From contig NZ_JAUSUM010000006.1 of NCBI RefSeq assembly GCF_030813635.1, positions 1 to 55,438 on the forward strand: 55,438 nt of DNA, given 5' to 3'. Below, piece after piece: positions 47,409-55,438 of the stretch. The DNA is from Salibacterium salarium (GTDB taxonomy: Bacteria > Bacillota > Bacilli > Bacillales > Marinococcaceae). Under the pieces are notes generated by a model that did no database searches, was not told the DNA's origin, and saw only the letters and a list, made by a program, of their open reading frames with translations. Both the position numbers and the translations under genes were made by a program. Every line of letters starts with the position of its first letter. The stretch's first letter is position 1.

Positions 47409-48875
47409 ATGACGCAATACTTTGCTTCGCTGCCAAACCGTTTTTCTGAGTTTGATGTTATGGGCTCGGCCTATGATTATCCAGAAGACATGTTTTTTTC
47501 TACATATAAAGCGTTAAGCGAAAACCTGCCTTATCACGTGTTGCTCGAAAGCGGTCAAAGAGGGAGATACAGCATAGCGGCGCTTCATCCGTTTGCCATT
47601 TTTAGTGCCAAAAACCATTGTCTTTATATTGAAACAGAAGAAGGGAACAGTCAAAAAGAAGGGGATCCTTTAGACGAAATGAAAAAATGGCTGGCTCCGT
47701 TTGAAGTAGAAACTAATGCGGATCTTCCTGATTTTCAAGGAGGGCTTGTCGGATATATTAGTTACGACTATATACGTTATATTGAAGATTTACCGCTAGC
47801 GACGAAAGACGATTTGGATACAAGGGATTTATATTTTTTGGTTTTTCAGAATGTTTTTGTATACGATCATGTTTATAAAAAGCTGTGGATTATCGTCCAC
47901 TATGACAAACAGATGCCAGCAGAGGCGAAACGGGAATGGTATGAGCTTAAGAAGATGTGGGATTATCCTCCAACATTTACGTGGGAACAGCGCTCTGTTG
48001 AAAAAGATGTATTGGCGGCAAAACCCTCTTTTTCAAGAGAAGGATTCGGCGAAGCGATTGGACGAGTCCAAGAATATATTCGAGCAGGTGATGCGTTTCA
48101 AGTCAATTTGTCCGTTAGACAATCTAAACAGGTGAAAACTCCGCCGCTCCATATATACGAAAAACTTCGTGAACTGAACCCCTCTCCCTATATGGGATAT
48201 TTTCACACGCCGGATTTGCAGCTTGTGAGCGGATCTCCTGAACTTCTCATTAAAAAAAGGGGCGATGAAGCTTCCACTAGACCGATTGCTGGAACACGTC
48301 CGCGCGGTGATACTGAGCAAAAAGATTCGTATTATGAACAAGAAATGATGGGAACTGAAAAAGAACGAGCAGAACATGTCATGCTTGTGGATTTAGAGAG
48401 GAACGATCTCGGTAAGGTATGTACGTACGGAAGTGTGGAAGTTGATGAGTTAATGGTAGTAGAGCGTTATTCTCACGTCATGCATATTGTTTCCAATGTA
48501 AAAGGAAAACTTGCCGATAATGTGGATGTATATGATATGATAAAAGCAGCTTTTCCTGGCGGAACCATTACAGGAGCTCCTAAAATTCGAACAATGGAGA
48601 TTATTGAAGAACTAGAACCTGTGCGAAGAGGCGTTTATACTGGTTCTCTTGGATGGATTGGATTTAACAAAGATATGGAATTGAATATTTCTATCCGTAC
48701 GATGATTATAAACGATGACATTGCTTACGTACAGGCAGGAGCTGGAGTCGTCATTGATTCGATTCCGGATGCGGAGTATGAAGAATCATTAAAAAAGGCA
48801 AAAGCATTATGGAAAGCAAAAGAAATCAGTGAAGAAGAGATGGCTTTAAAGAAGAGCAGAGCAGAGGAGGAATAA
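47409..48875 (+). CDS. pabB: Aminodeoxychorismate synthase component I
   Basis: A 488-residue chorismate-binding enzyme. The catalytic region contains [30 protein letters not shown] and [12 protein letters not shown]. With PabA it makes 4-amino-4-deoxychorismate for folate. It opens the folate operon pabB-pabA-pabC-folP-folB-folK, all tightly spaced or overlapping. AAAAAGGTGGGA precedes ATG 47409. Adjacent pabC and folP favour PabB over TrpE. Confidence 0.93.
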   Translation: MTQYFASLPNRFSEFDVMGSAYDYPEDMFFSTYKALSENLPYHVLLESGQRGRYSIAALHPFAIFSAKNHCLYIETEEGNSQKEGDPLDEMKKWLAPFEVETNADLPDFQGGLVGYISYDYIRYIEDLPLATKDDLDTRDLYFLVFQNVFVYDHVYKKLWIIVHYDKQMPAEAKREWYELKKMWDYPPTFTWEQRSVEKDVLAAKPSFSREGFGEAIGRVQEYIRAGDAFQVNLSVRQSKQVKTPPLHIYEKLRELNPSPYMGYFHTPDLQLVSGSPELLIKKRGDEASTRPIAGTRPRGDTEQKDSYYEQEMMGTEKERAEHVMLVDLERNDLGKVCTYGSVEVDELMVVERYSHVMHIVSNVKGKLADNVDVYDMIKAAFPGGTITGAPKIRTMEIIEELEPVRRGVYTGSLGWIGFNKDMELNISIRTMIINDDIAYVQAGAGVVIDSIPDAEYEESLKKAKALWKAKEISEEEMALKKSRAEEE

Positions 48876-48879
48876 AAAA

Positions 48880-49464
48880 ATGATTTTAATGATTGATAAT
48901 TATGACTCGTTTACGTATAACCTCGTTCAATATCTTGGTGAAATGGGAGAAGAACTGGTTGTACGCCGTAACGATAAAATAACGGTGGAAGAAATGGAAG
49001 AGATGGCGCCAGATTTTCTGATGGTATCGCCAGGTCCGTGCAGTCCGGATGAAGCAGGAATAAGTATGAAAGCAATCGAACATTTTGCCGGAAAAATCCC
49101 GGTTTTTGGTGTCTGTCTTGGCCATCAGTCTATAGCACAAGTATTTGGCGGCAATGTGATTCGTGCTAATCGCTTAATGCACGGTAAAACGTCCGAGATC
49201 AGCCACGATGAAAAGTCGGTATATGATAGTCTGCCAAATCCGTTTACAGCAACCCGATACCATTCCCTTATCGTAGAAAGAAAATCATTGCCTGAGTGTT
49301 TTGATATCACTTCAGAAACAAAAGAAGGGGAAGTAATGGGGATTCGGCATAAAACCCTGGCCGTTGAAGGCGTACAGTTTCATCCTGAATCCATCATGAC
49401 AGGAGAAGGCAAACAACTCCTTCGTAACTTTATTGAAGCGCACCGCAAAAAACAGGGAGTATAG
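48880..49464 (+). CDS. pabA: Glutamine amidotransferase subunit PabA/TrpG
   Basis: A 194-residue class I glutamine amidotransferase. The nucleophile is C79 in GVCLGHQSI, and His and Glu of the triad are in [14 protein letters not shown]. In B. subtilis this subunit (TrpG) serves both the folate and the tryptophan pathways; dual use here is inferred. GAGGAGGAAT precedes ATG 48880. It lies four bases after pabB. Confidence 0.94.
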   Translation: MILMIDNYDSFTYNLVQYLGEMGEELVVRRNDKITVEEMEEMAPDFLMVSPGPCSPDEAGISMKAIEHFAGKIPVFGVCLGHQSIAQVFGGNVIRANRLMHGKTSEISHDEKSVYDSLPNPFTATRYHSLIVERKSLPECFDITSETKEGEVMGIRHKTLAVEGVQFHPESIMTGEGKQLLRNFIEAHRKKQGV

Positions 49465-49469
49465 TAGAC

Positions 49470-50339
49470 ATGTATGTTTATATAAACGGAAACATTCAGG
49501 AGGCGGGCAATGCTCGTCTTTCTATTTTTGAACATGGATTTATGTACGGTCTTGGCTTGTTTGAAACATTTCGGGTATATGATGGACATCCTTTTTTATT
49601 AGACGAGCATTTTAAACGAATGGAAAATGGCTTGAAGTGGATGAATATCGTGTGGGAATACGATAGAAATCACGTATTGGCCCAAGTGCAAATGCTGTTA
49701 GAAGCAAATGGTTGGAATAATGCTTATGTTCGTTATAATATTTCTGCAGGGGAAGATAACCTTGGACTTTCGACAGAACCTTATCATTCACCAACCATTC
49801 TTATATATATGAAACCGATGCCGGAGGCTAAAGCAAAATTGGAAGCTGAGAAGAAAGGAATTTTTTTAACGATTCCCCGGAACACTCCCGAATCTGCTGT
49901 CCGGTTAAAATCTCATCATTACCTTAATAATGTGTTGGGAAAAAGAGAAATCGGGAATGATTCTGAGAAGGAAGGGATCTTTTTAACGGCAGACGGTTAT
50001 ATAGCAGAAGGTATTGTTTCAAACTTATTTTGGATAAAAGGTTCGACCTTATATACTCCATCTTTAGAAACGGGTATTTTAAATGGAGTAACCCGTTCTT
50101 TTGTCATAGAGCTAGCTGAAAAGCATGGGATGGATGTGAGAGAAGATCATTTTACTCCCGCTCATTTATATGAAGCAGAGGAAGTGTTTGTAACAAACTC
50201 TATACAAGAAATCGTACGTTTGACGGCGGTTAATGAACACTTTTGGAATAGGAAGAAAAACCCATCAATGATAGATGTATTTCAACAAGAATACGCAAGA
50301 TATCGTCATACATTGTTTTGTCTGGATGACATGTTTTAG
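49470..50339 (+). CDS. pabC: 4-amino-4-deoxychorismate lyase
   Basis: A 289-residue fold-type IV PLP enzyme. It begins MYVYINGNIQEAGNARLSIF with FEHGFMYGLGLFETFRVYDG, carries the PLP lysine in RLKSHHYLNN, and has EGIVSNLFWIKG and GILNGVTR. It releases pyruvate to give p-aminobenzoate. It lies directly after pabA; its stop overlaps the alternative GTG start of folP by one base. Confidence 0.93.
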   Translation: MYVYINGNIQEAGNARLSIFEHGFMYGLGLFETFRVYDGHPFLLDEHFKRMENGLKWMNIVWEYDRNHVLAQVQMLLEANGWNNAYVRYNISAGEDNLGLSTEPYHSPTILIYMKPMPEAKAKLEAEKKGIFLTIPRNTPESAVRLKSHHYLNNVLGKREIGNDSEKEGIFLTADGYIAEGIVSNLFWIKGSTLYTPSLETGILNGVTRSFVIELAEKHGMDVREDHFTPAHLYEAEEVFVTNSIQEIVRLTAVNEHFWNRKKNPSMIDVFQQEYARYRHTLFCLDDMF

Positions 50340-50365
50340 TGAGAAAGAACGAAGGGGTGAATCCA

Positions 50366-51193
50366 ATGAAATGGAAAAATTGGTCGCTGGATTTTTCGGA
50401 AAAGACTTATGTTATGGGCATATTAAATGTAACACCGGACTCTTTTTCTGACGGAGGCCGGTTCAATAACAAAAAAACAGCCGTGGAACGGGCTAAGGAA
50501 ATGGTGGACCAGGGAGCGGATATCATTGATGTCGGTGGAGAATCGACGCGTCCTGGTTTTGAAAAAGTAGACGGGGAGGAAGAATGTAACAGGGTTATTC
50601 CTATTATTGAAAAGCTATCCGAAACCTTAAATGTACCTATTTCTATTGATACGTATAAAGCCGAGACGGCTAAACGTGCAATCGAAGCTGGTGCGGATAT
50701 TATTAATGATGTATGGGGAGCGAAAGCGGACAGCGATATGGCGCAAGTGGCTGCTCAATACGGCACTCCTATTATTTTAACGCATAACCGGGATAACACC
50801 GATTATAGCGATATTATGAGTGATATTTTAAAGGATATTCAAGAAAGCTTGGCTATTTGCCGAGAAGCTGGAGTGACAGAAGAACAGATTATTTTAGACC
50901 CGGGTATTGGATTTGCTAAGACGTATGACCAAAATCTTGAAGTGATGCGCAGACTAGAAGAGTTCACGGCGCTGGATTATCCTGTATTGTTAGGAACATC
51001 GAGAAAATCACTTATCTCAAAAACGTTGGATCTCCCGGCTCAAGACAGAGTAGAAGGAACGGGAGCGACAATTAGTTTAGGGATTGAAAGAGGAGCTCAC
51101 ATTGTGCGGGTGCATGATGTGCTGGAAATGAGTCGGACGGTGAAGATGATGGATGCTATGCTTGGAAAAGGGAAGGTGAAAACGGTTGGATAA
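50366..51193 (+). CDS. folP: Dihydropteroate synthase
   Basis: A 275-residue TIM-barrel enzyme joining p-aminobenzoate and the pterin diphosphate; the sulfonamide target. Motifs are GILNVTPDSFSDGG, DVGGESTRPG, IDTYKAETA, DPGIGFAKT and GTSRKSLI. ATG 50366 with GAAGGGGTGA upstream is used instead of GTG 50339. Its last eight bases overlap folB. Confidence 0.96.
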   Translation: MKWKNWSLDFSEKTYVMGILNVTPDSFSDGGRFNNKKTAVERAKEMVDQGADIIDVGGESTRPGFEKVDGEEECNRVIPIIEKLSETLNVPISIDTYKAETAKRAIEAGADIINDVWGAKADSDMAQVAAQYGTPIILTHNRDNTDYSDIMSDILKDIQESLAICREAGVTEEQIILDPGIGFAKTYDQNLEVMRRLEEFTALDYPVLLGTSRKSLISKTLDLPAQDRVEGTGATISLGIERGAHIVRVHDVLEMSRTVKMMDAMLGKGKVKTVG

Positions 51194-51548
51194 GATTTAT
51201 ATAAAAGGGATGGAATTTTATGCATATCACGGTGTGTTCCCGGAAGAAAATAAATTAGGACAACGTTTTCGAGTAGACCTTGTACTTGAAGCTGATTTAT
51301 CCGAGGCGGCAGCGGAAGATAATCTAAATAAAAGTGTGAATTACGCAGATGCACATCAAGCGGTAAAACATGTGGTTGAAGGAGAAACGTACAAACTGGT
51401 CGAAACAGTAGCGGAAGACATAGCTTCTGAAATATTGCGGGATTTTTCCGTTGTTGAAGCAGCTACAGTAAAAGTAATCAAACCGGATCCACCTATTGCA
51501 GGTCACTATGAACATGTAGCTATTGAAATTACGAGGGCAAGGGCATGA
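51186..51548 (+). CDS. folB: Dihydroneopterin aldolase
   Basis: A 120-residue enzyme converting dihydroneopterin to 6-hydroxymethyl-dihydropterin. MDKIYIKGMEFYAYHGVFPEE, VNYADAH and VKVIKPDPPIAGHYEHVAIEI match FolB throughout. The start is TTG 51186, inside the folP 3' end, with AAGGTGAAA upstream. It overlaps folK by four bases. Confidence 0.95.
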   Translation: MDKIYIKGMEFYAYHGVFPEENKLGQRFRVDLVLEADLSEAAAEDNLNKSVNYADAHQAVKHVVEGETYKLVETVAEDIASEILRDFSVVEAATVKVIKPDPPIAGHYEHVAIEITRARA

Positions 51549-52078
51549 CCAATCATCTTTTTTTAGCGCTTGGTTCTAATGTTGGAAATAGAGAAAGCTA
51601 TCTACGCCAAGCTGTGGAGAAGTTGAACCAACACCCTGATGTGTGTGTTACACAATTGTCCTCTATATATGAAACGGTACCTGTTGGTGTGACGGACCAA
51701 CCCTCTTTTTTTAATATGGTTCTACGGTTGAAAACAACTCTTAATGCCTCAGAAGTATTGAGGACGACGCAGAAAATGGAACAAGACTTAGATCGAAAAA
51801 GAGAAAAGCGCTGGGGACCGCGCACGATAGACCTTGACATTTTACTCTTCAATGATGAAAATATTAAGATGGAAGACTTATATATTCCGCACCCCCGGAT
51901 GCACGAACGAGCGTTTGTGCTCATTCCTTTGAATGAAATAGCGGGAGACAATTATGTGTCATCATATAATCAATACATTAGCGAAATGACCAGTCAATTA
52001 TCTGATCGCGAAAAAGAAGGTGTTCATTTATGGAAGAGCTGCACTGGTCCAGGAGGATTCGGGCTTTTCGAAAGTTAA
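51545..52078 (+). CDS. folK: 2-amino-4-hydroxy-6-hydroxymethyldihydropteridine pyrophosphokinase
   Basis: A 177-residue HPPK. Motifs are LALGSNVGNRESYL, VGVTDQPSFFNMV, RWGPRTIDLDILLF and IPHPRMHERAFVLIPL. It precedes FolP in the pathway order. The C-terminal part runs about ten residues longer than in B. subtilis, through the start of the next gene (49-base overlap). Confidence 0.95.
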   Translation: MTNHLFLALGSNVGNRESYLRQAVEKLNQHPDVCVTQLSSIYETVPVGVTDQPSFFNMVLRLKTTLNASEVLRTTQKMEQDLDRKREKRWGPRTIDLDILLFNDENIKMEDLYIPHPRMHERAFVLIPLNEIAGDNYVSSYNQYISEMTSQLSDREKEGVHLWKSCTGPGGFGLFES

Positions 52079-52233
52079 AGGGTCATACGCAGGAGAGTCT
52101 TGCGAATAAAATGGGTATTGCTGTATCCATTTTAGGGCAAGTAGAGAGAGGCACTCGTATCCCGGATGACGTTTTTTTACACCAAGTGACAGAGGCATTA
52201 GGTATTTCCATACAGGAACTTGAATCTGAATGA
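52030..52233 (+). CDS. yazB: Small Xre-family HTH protein (YazB-like)
   Basis: A 67-residue protein that is one helix-turn-helix domain (about residues 10-64): TQESLANKMGIAVSILGQVERGTRIPDDVFLHQVTEALG. It overlaps folK by 49 bases in another frame, as yazB does in B. subtilis. Target unknown. Its stop is followed by the dusB ribosome site within seven bases. Confidence 0.88.
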   Translation: MEELHWSRRIRAFRKLKGHTQESLANKMGIAVSILGQVERGTRIPDDVFLHQVTEALGISIQELESE

Positions 52234-52252
52234 AGTGTTGGAGGTGGAATCA

Positions 52253-53254
52253 TTGTTGAAAATAGACAATATTGAAATGAAAAATCCCGTCGTATTAGCT
52301 CCGATGGCAGGAGTTTGTAACCCTGCTTTCCGACTGATTGCGAAAGAATTCGGAACGGGTCTTGTCTGCGCGGAAATGGTAAGTGATAAGGCGATTATTA
52401 ATAAGAACGAAAAATCACTGCAAATGCTCTATGTAGATGAAAGAGAAAAACCACTCAGTCTCCAAATTTTTGGCGGCGAGAAAGATACGATGGCCGAGGC
52501 TGCTCAAGTAGTGGACCAGCAGACAAACGCTGATATTATTGATATTAATATGGGGTGTCCTGTTCCGAAAATAACGAAATGTGATGCAGGGGCAAAGTGG
52601 CTTCTCGACCCTGATAAAATTTATGAAATGGTGTCTGTTGCAGTAGAAGCTGTTGATAAGCCAGTAACCGTTAAAATGAGAATGGGCTGGGATGACGAGA
52701 ATATTTTAGCAGTGGAAAATGCCCAAGCAATCGAAGCTGCAGGCGGAAAAGCTGTGTCCTTGCACGGACGTACAAGATTACAGATGTATGAGGGAACAGC
52801 TAATTGGGATATCCTCAAAGAAGTAAAAGATTCGATTAATATACCTCTCATTGGTAATGGAGATGTCAAAACCCCTCAAGACGCCAAAGCTATGCTAGAA
52901 CAAACAGGAGTTGACGGCGTGATGGTAGGTCGTGCTGCATTGGGAGACCCTTGGATGCTTTATCGGACCATTCATTATCTAGAAACAGGAGAATTCACCG
53001 AAGAACCAACTCCTCGAGAAAAAATGGATGTGTGCATGATTCATATGGACCGTCTGATTCATCTAAAAGGAGAAAAAGTTGCTGTTCGTGAAATGAGAAA
53101 GCACGCTGCCTGGTATTTGAAGGGGATGCGAGGTAACAGCAAAGTCCGGGATAAAATTAATCATTTAGACTATCGTGATGATGTTGCCCATGCTTTATAT
53201 CAATTTGTTGATGAACTCGAAGCGAAAGAAAAAGAGAAAGCATCGGCTGTATAA
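52253..53254 (+). CDS. dusB: tRNA-dihydrouridine synthase
   Basis: A 333-residue flavoenzyme that reduces uridines in tRNA. Motifs are VVLAPMAGVCNPAFR, EMVSDKAI, IDINMGCPVPKITKCDAGAK with the catalytic cysteine region, SLHGRTRLQMYEG and MVGRAALGDPW. The start is TTG 52253, five bases after GGAGGTGG, aligning MLKIDN with the B. subtilis DusB start. The frame opens at 52220 inside yazB without a ribosome site. It ends the operon. Confidence 0.94.
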   Translation: MLKIDNIEMKNPVVLAPMAGVCNPAFRLIAKEFGTGLVCAEMVSDKAIINKNEKSLQMLYVDEREKPLSLQIFGGEKDTMAEAAQVVDQQTNADIIDINMGCPVPKITKCDAGAKWLLDPDKIYEMVSVAVEAVDKPVTVKMRMGWDDENILAVENAQAIEAAGGKAVSLHGRTRLQMYEGTANWDILKEVKDSINIPLIGNGDVKTPQDAKAMLEQTGVDGVMVGRAALGDPWMLYRTIHYLETGEFTEEPTPREKMDVCMIHMDRLIHLKGEKVAVREMRKHAAWYLKGMRGNSKVRDKINHLDYRDDVAHALYQFVDELEAKEKEKASAV

Positions 53255-53270
53255 ATTCTAGGTAAAACAT

Positions 53271-53309
53271 GGGGCTGCCCCTTCAAACATTAAGGGTCAG
53301 TCCCCTTTG
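53271..53309 (+). terminator. terminator after dusB
   Basis: GGGGCTGCCCCTT and AAGGGTCAGTCCCC pair around CAAACATT, followed by TTT. Confidence 0.8.
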
Positions 53310-53359
53310 CATGAAGGAAAATAATAATCAAAATTAATGATGGTGAGGAGTTGTTGTAG

Positions 53360-54856
<1,497 letters not shown>

Positions 54857-54861
54857 TATAA

Positions 54862-54895
54862 TAGCTGGTCCCACTCCGGGGGCCGGCTTTTTTTA
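54862..54895 (+). terminator. terminator after lysS
   Basis: AGCTGGTCCC and GGGGGCCGGCT pair around ACTCC, followed by a run of seven Ts. Confidence 0.88.
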
Positions 54896-55181
54896 AAGAT
54901 AAGAATATAGATCATATCCTATAGTGGGCACCCCCCCACTGTCTGATAAGACCGAGCTATTCCTTCGTAGCGAGAATTGGGTGCGTGCGACTGTCTCCTT
55001 GAAGCATAGACAGGTTTAGTACAGAAGTGTCAGTTCTCATCTGATAATAATGGTGTCACTACAAGGTGAATGTACAAAAAATAAATCATGCAGCAGCGGC
55101 TCTCTTCTTATAAAGCCAACTCTTTGTTAGTCTTTGTCGTATTTAAAAACAAAATAACTACAAAAAAATTTAAATGAAGGG
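54896..55181. other. non-coding gap between lysS and the rRNA promoters
   Basis: About 285 bases without a supportable gene. The only frame of note is a 27-codon one on the minus strand (55040-54957) with no clear ribosome site. Confidence 0.5.
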
Positions 55182-55210
55182 TTGCGTGTGTATTGTATGG
55201 GTGATATATT
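55182..55210 (+). promoter_or_regulatory. rRNA operon promoter P1
   Basis: TTGCGT (55182-55187) and TATATT (55205-55210) with 17 bp between and a TGA extension. An A/T-rich UP-like tract (55141-55177) precedes. It lies 94 bases upstream of P2, like the tandem promoters of Bacillus rRNA operons. Confidence 0.65.
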
Positions 55211-55220
55211 ATTACCTGTC

Positions 55221-55234
55221 GCTGTAATTACAGC
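55221..55234. repeat. perfect palindrome near P1 start
   Basis: GCTGTAATTACAGC is a perfect 14-base palindrome a few bases after the predicted P1 start; ACTTTTTAT follows. Confidence 0.6.
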
Positions 55235-55275
55235 ACTTTTTATGAAAGAGCAATAAAAAAACCGAAGAAAACTTA

Positions 55276-55304
55276 TTGACACAAGATTTTTCCGGTGTTA
55301 ACAT
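55276..55304 (+). promoter_or_regulatory. rRNA operon promoter P2
   Basis: TTGACA (55276-55281) and TAACAT (55299-55304) with 17 bp between, directly before the 16S leader. Confidence 0.75.
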
Positions 55305-55438
55305 TAAAAAGTCGCTAATTAAGGCGAAGAAACACGAAATAACAGTTGTTCTTTGAAAATTGAATGAAAGTCAAGCGTCTGTCAATTCAAGCAACAAATA
55401 TCGATTCAATATTGATTGAATCAATCAGTTAGAATCAA
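55305..55438 (+). other. 16S rRNA leader, boxA-like element; 16S lies beyond the end
   Basis: TGTTCTTTGAAAATT (55347-55361) is the boxA-like antitermination element of Bacillus rRNA leaders. A hairpin GATTCAA/TTGAATC (55403-55422) follows. The 16S sequence itself is not reached. Confidence 0.8.

Overview
The window is an origin-proximal chromosome segment of an endospore-forming Firmicute of the Bacillaceae type. It starts inside the 3' end of a 5S rRNA gene and ends in the promoter/leader region of a second rRNA operon, just before 16S would start. Gene content and order follow the Bacillus subtilis interval between rrnA (csfB side) and rrnJ (lysS side) almost gene for gene. Acidic C-terminal tails on FtsH and Ctc hint at a halophilic or alkaliphilic lineage; that is inference, and no species is assigned.

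Layout. (1) 1-7300: 5S end, csfB, a PLP decarboxylase (yaaO-like), tmk, darA, holB, ricT, yabA, trmN6, a GIY-YIG protein and rsmI. (2) 7300-8750: the only clearly non-coding, regulation-rich stretch. It holds a cluster of short GGACAT-type repeats, abrB on the minus strand, Spo0A boxes, an AT-rich inverted repeat and a methionine T-box ahead of metS. (3) 8755-19650: metS, tatD, yabE, rnmV, ksgA, yabG, veg, sspF, ispE, purR, ridA, spoVG. (4) 19875-34100: glmU, prs, ctc, pth, fin, mfd, spoVT, spoVB, yabN, rqcP, yabP, yabQ, divIC, yabR. (5) 34258-40270: tRNA-Met, spoIIE, yabS, yabT and a two-gene ThrE-type exporter that the B. subtilis locus lacks. (6) 40250-55438: tilS, hprT, ftsH, coaX, hslO, cysK, the pab/fol operon, dusB, lysS and the next rrn promoter region.

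The genes mix housekeeping work with sporulation control. Housekeeping covers tRNA charging and modification, rRNA processing, replication clamp loading, folate, cysteine, UDP-GlcNAc and PRPP synthesis, and coupled repair. Sporulation control covers csfB/Gin, Fin, AbrB, SpoVG, SpoVT, SpoIIE, YabG, SspF, SpoVB, YabP/Q and YabT. Promoter motifs readable in the sequence match the expected sigma factors: sigma-F for csfB, sigma-H for spoVG, sigma-G for spoVT, and the 21-bp-spaced Spo0A-dependent spoIIE promoter.

I did not find a convincing undescribed multi-gene system. The best leads are non-coding: an inverted pair of perfect Spo0A boxes between abrB and metS, two dispersed repeat families, a palindrome at the rrn P1 start, and a CoaX whose normally invariant first Asp is Asn. 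Start codons were often moved downstream from the longest open frame on Shine-Dalgarno, promoter and homology grounds; each entry gives the reason.
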